64,000 bases of DNA from Roseovarius bejariae (lineage in GTDB: Bacteria > Pseudomonadota > Alphaproteobacteria > Rhodobacterales > Rhodobacteraceae). This document shows, piece by piece, positions 62,714 to 64,000 of the stretch. The notes under the pieces are model-generated. The model ran no database searches and had not been told where the DNA came from. It was given only the letters and a program-made list of their open reading frames with translations. Both the position numbers and the translations under genes were made by a program. Location: NCBI RefSeq assembly GCF_009669325.1, contig NZ_SZWE01000001.1, positions 1,803,501-1,867,500 on the forward strand, given 5' to 3'. Each line of letters opens with the position of its first letter. Positions within the stretch are counted from its first letter, which is position 1.

Positions 62714-63871
62714 CTAATCCCCGATCAATTCAACAAGCACGGAATTTAGCACAATCCGCCCCTTCTGCGTGGCCCTTATCGCATTTGCGTTCGTTTCGAT
62801 TAGCCCCAGATCTTGAAGATAGTACAGTCGATCCTGCGGCAAAGGCTTGCCCGCCAATTTGGCATACCGATCTGGATCAATCCCTTCCCGGACGCGCAGG
62901 CCCATCATAAGGTATTCGCCAGCCTGATCTGTTGGCAAAATGGCTTCATTTCTCTTTTCGCCATCACCCTCCGCAACGGCACGCAACCAGCGGTCTGGAT
63001 TTGACCATGCTTCGGTTGCATATCGCTGACCATTCAGTGTGACACGACCATGTGCACCAGGCCCGATCCCAACATAATCCCCATAACGCCAATAAATCAG
63101 ATTATGCCGTGATTCCGCGCCGAGTTTGGCATGGTTAGAGACTTCATAAGCCCCAAGACCCGCAGTATCGCAAATCTCTTGCGTCGCCTCGTACATATCG
63201 GCGGCCAAATCCTCTTCGGGCAGGCCGCGCAACTTTCCCCGGTCATAGCGATCGCCAAATGCCGTTCCGGGCTCGATCGTCAATTGGTATAAAGACAGGT
63301 GATCCACCGCCATGGTCAGCGCTTCGGAAAGTTCGTTGCGCCATGCTGCAAGCGTTTGGTCTTGCCGGGCATAGATAAGGTCAAAACTCACACGATCAAA
63401 GTTTTTTCTAGCAATATCAAAGGCTTGCCTTGCTTCCTCTATCGTATGAATACGCCCAAGCCGCCGAAGGTCCGTGTCATTGAGCGCCTGAACACCCATT
63501 GACACCCGCGAAACGCCACCCTGCGCATACGCTTGAAACCGTCCAGCTTCTACCGAACCGGGGTTTGCTTCAAGCGTGACCTCCAGATCATTGGCAGCGG
63601 GCCACAGTTTACGCACACGCTCCAGAATTGCGGCAACGGTTTCGGGGGCCATCAAACTGGGGGTGCCACCACCAAAGAAAACCGAATTCAAGACACGATC
63701 AGGCACCAATTCGGCGTAACGGTCCAACTCCTTGAGATACGCCGCCTGCCAATGCGCCTGATTTATCTGACGGGATACATGAGAATTGAAGTCGCAATAG
63801 GGGCATTTGGCCTCGCAAAACGGCCAGTGGATATACAGGCCAAAGCCCCCGTTTTGCCAATCCTCAGCCAA
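62714..63871 (-). CDS. hemW: Radical SAM protein HemW (coproporphyrinogen-III-oxidase-like)
   Basis: 385 residues. The radical SAM cluster motif C-x3-C-x2-C is at Cys19, Cys23 and Cys26 (FCEAKCPYC); [16 protein letters not shown] and [20 protein letters not shown] follow. The longer cysteine motif of true HemN is absent. HemW is thought to be a haem chaperone. The start TTG 63871 overlaps the rdgB stop by eight bases and has an AGGG five bases upstream. The frame stays open to 63994, but that DNA encodes the rdgB tail in another frame, so the longer start is rejected. Confidence 0.92.
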   Translation of the reverse strand: MAEDWQNGGFGLYIHWPFCEAKCPYCDFNSHVSRQINQAHWQAAYLKELDRYAELVPDRVLNSVFFGGGTPSLMAPETVAAILERVRKLWPAANDLEVTLEANPGSVEAGRFQAYAQGGVSRVSMGVQALNDTDLRRLGRIHTIEEARQAFDIARKNFDRVSFDLIYARQDQTLAAWRNELSEALTMAVDHLSLYQLTIEPGTAFGDRYDRGKLRGLPEEDLAADMYEATQEICDTAGLGAYEVSNHAKLGAESRHNLIYWRYGDYVGIGPGAHGRVTLNGQRYATEAWSNPDRWLRAVAEGDGEKRNEAILPTDQAGEYLMMGLRVREGIDPDRYAKLAGKPLPQDRLYYLQDLGLIETNANAIRATQKGRIVLNSVLVELIGD

Positions 63872-64000
63872 AACAACCCTGCACGAGCTTGCCAAAGGCG
63901 TCGGCACGATGGCTGATCTTGTTCTTTTCCCAGCGATCCATTTCGCCGAAGGTCTGATCATAACCGTCAGGCTGGAAAATCGGATCGTACCCATGCCCCT
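63864..64000 (-). CDS. rdgB: XTP/dITP pyrophosphatase RdgB, C-terminal end (rest outside window)
   Basis: The last 44 residues are present on the minus strand. They read [20 protein letters not shown], then [19 protein letters not shown] and QGCFG before the stop. The [13 protein letters not shown] and K-x-x-I-SHR-x-x-A motifs are diagnostic for RdgB, which removes deaminated purine triphosphates. It is directly upstream of hemW and overlaps its start; the pairing rdgB-hemW is common in Rhodobacteraceae. Confidence 0.93.
   Translation of the reverse strand, partial: GHGYDPIFQPDGYDQTFGEMDRWEKNKISHRADAFGKLVQGCFG

Overview
The window looks like a stretch of chromosome from a marine Rhodobacteraceae (Roseobacter-group) alphaproteobacterium, close to the replication origin. 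The evidence is the RegB-type sensor kinase end, the order tsaE-amgK-murU-addB-addA-trxA, the hslVU pair, the smr-mltA-timA/fxsA-secB-dnaQ-coaE-aroE-maf cluster, and the rho-mnmE-mnmG-rsmG-parA-parB cluster with two perfect parS sites. There are no rRNA or tRNA genes, no CRISPR array and no intact insertion sequence that I can see.

Layout. 1-14.4 kb is core: the 3' end of regB, a PAS-domain membrane protein, TsaE, a cell-wall-recycling kinase/uridylyltransferase pair (AmgK/MurU), the AddAB recombination nuclease, thioredoxin, an M20 amidohydrolase and the HslVU protease. 14.5-16.3 kb is a foreign-looking patch: a Panacea (DUF4065) antitoxin-like gene with an adjacent candidate toxin, a start-less reading-frame remnant, and an unusual non-coding block of 11-bp-period direct repeats and perfect palindromes. 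16.3-43.5 kb is a surface-polysaccharide locus: an RTX-type secreted protein, a KpsM/KpsE/KpsT-like capsule exporter, UDP-glucose dehydrogenase, KdsB and KdsA for CMP-Kdo supply, the four-gene dTDP-rhamnose operon, five glycosyltransferases (three of them WsaF/RgpF rhamnan-type, two composite) and four sulfotransferase-like proteins. The middle part (about 31.3-40.1 kb) is visibly richer in A+T than its flanks. Together these genes point to an exported, Kdo-anchored, rhamnose- and uronate-containing, probably sulfated capsule or exopolysaccharide. The outer-membrane pore and the KpsC/KpsS Kdo transferases are not in the window.

43.7-48.4 kb has a DUF2793 protein, a compact psd-pssA-pmtA operon that makes phosphatidylethanolamine and phosphatidylcholine, and an MFS transporter. 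48.4-54.6 kb returns to conserved housekeeping genes. 54.59-55.0 kb is an A+T-rich gap with several DnaA-box-like 9-mers, which I read as a candidate oriC. From there hemJ, rho, mnmE, mnmG, rsmG, parA and parB run rightwards. The window closes with a DUF454 membrane protein, hemW and the 3' end of rdgB on the minus strand.

The polysaccharide locus and the toxin-antitoxin patch sit between hslVU and the origin-proximal core genes, so this is best seen as an accessory island inserted into conserved origin-proximal chromosome. Starts were often moved inward from the longest possible frame, using overlap with the upstream gene, Shine-Dalgarno spacing or family length.
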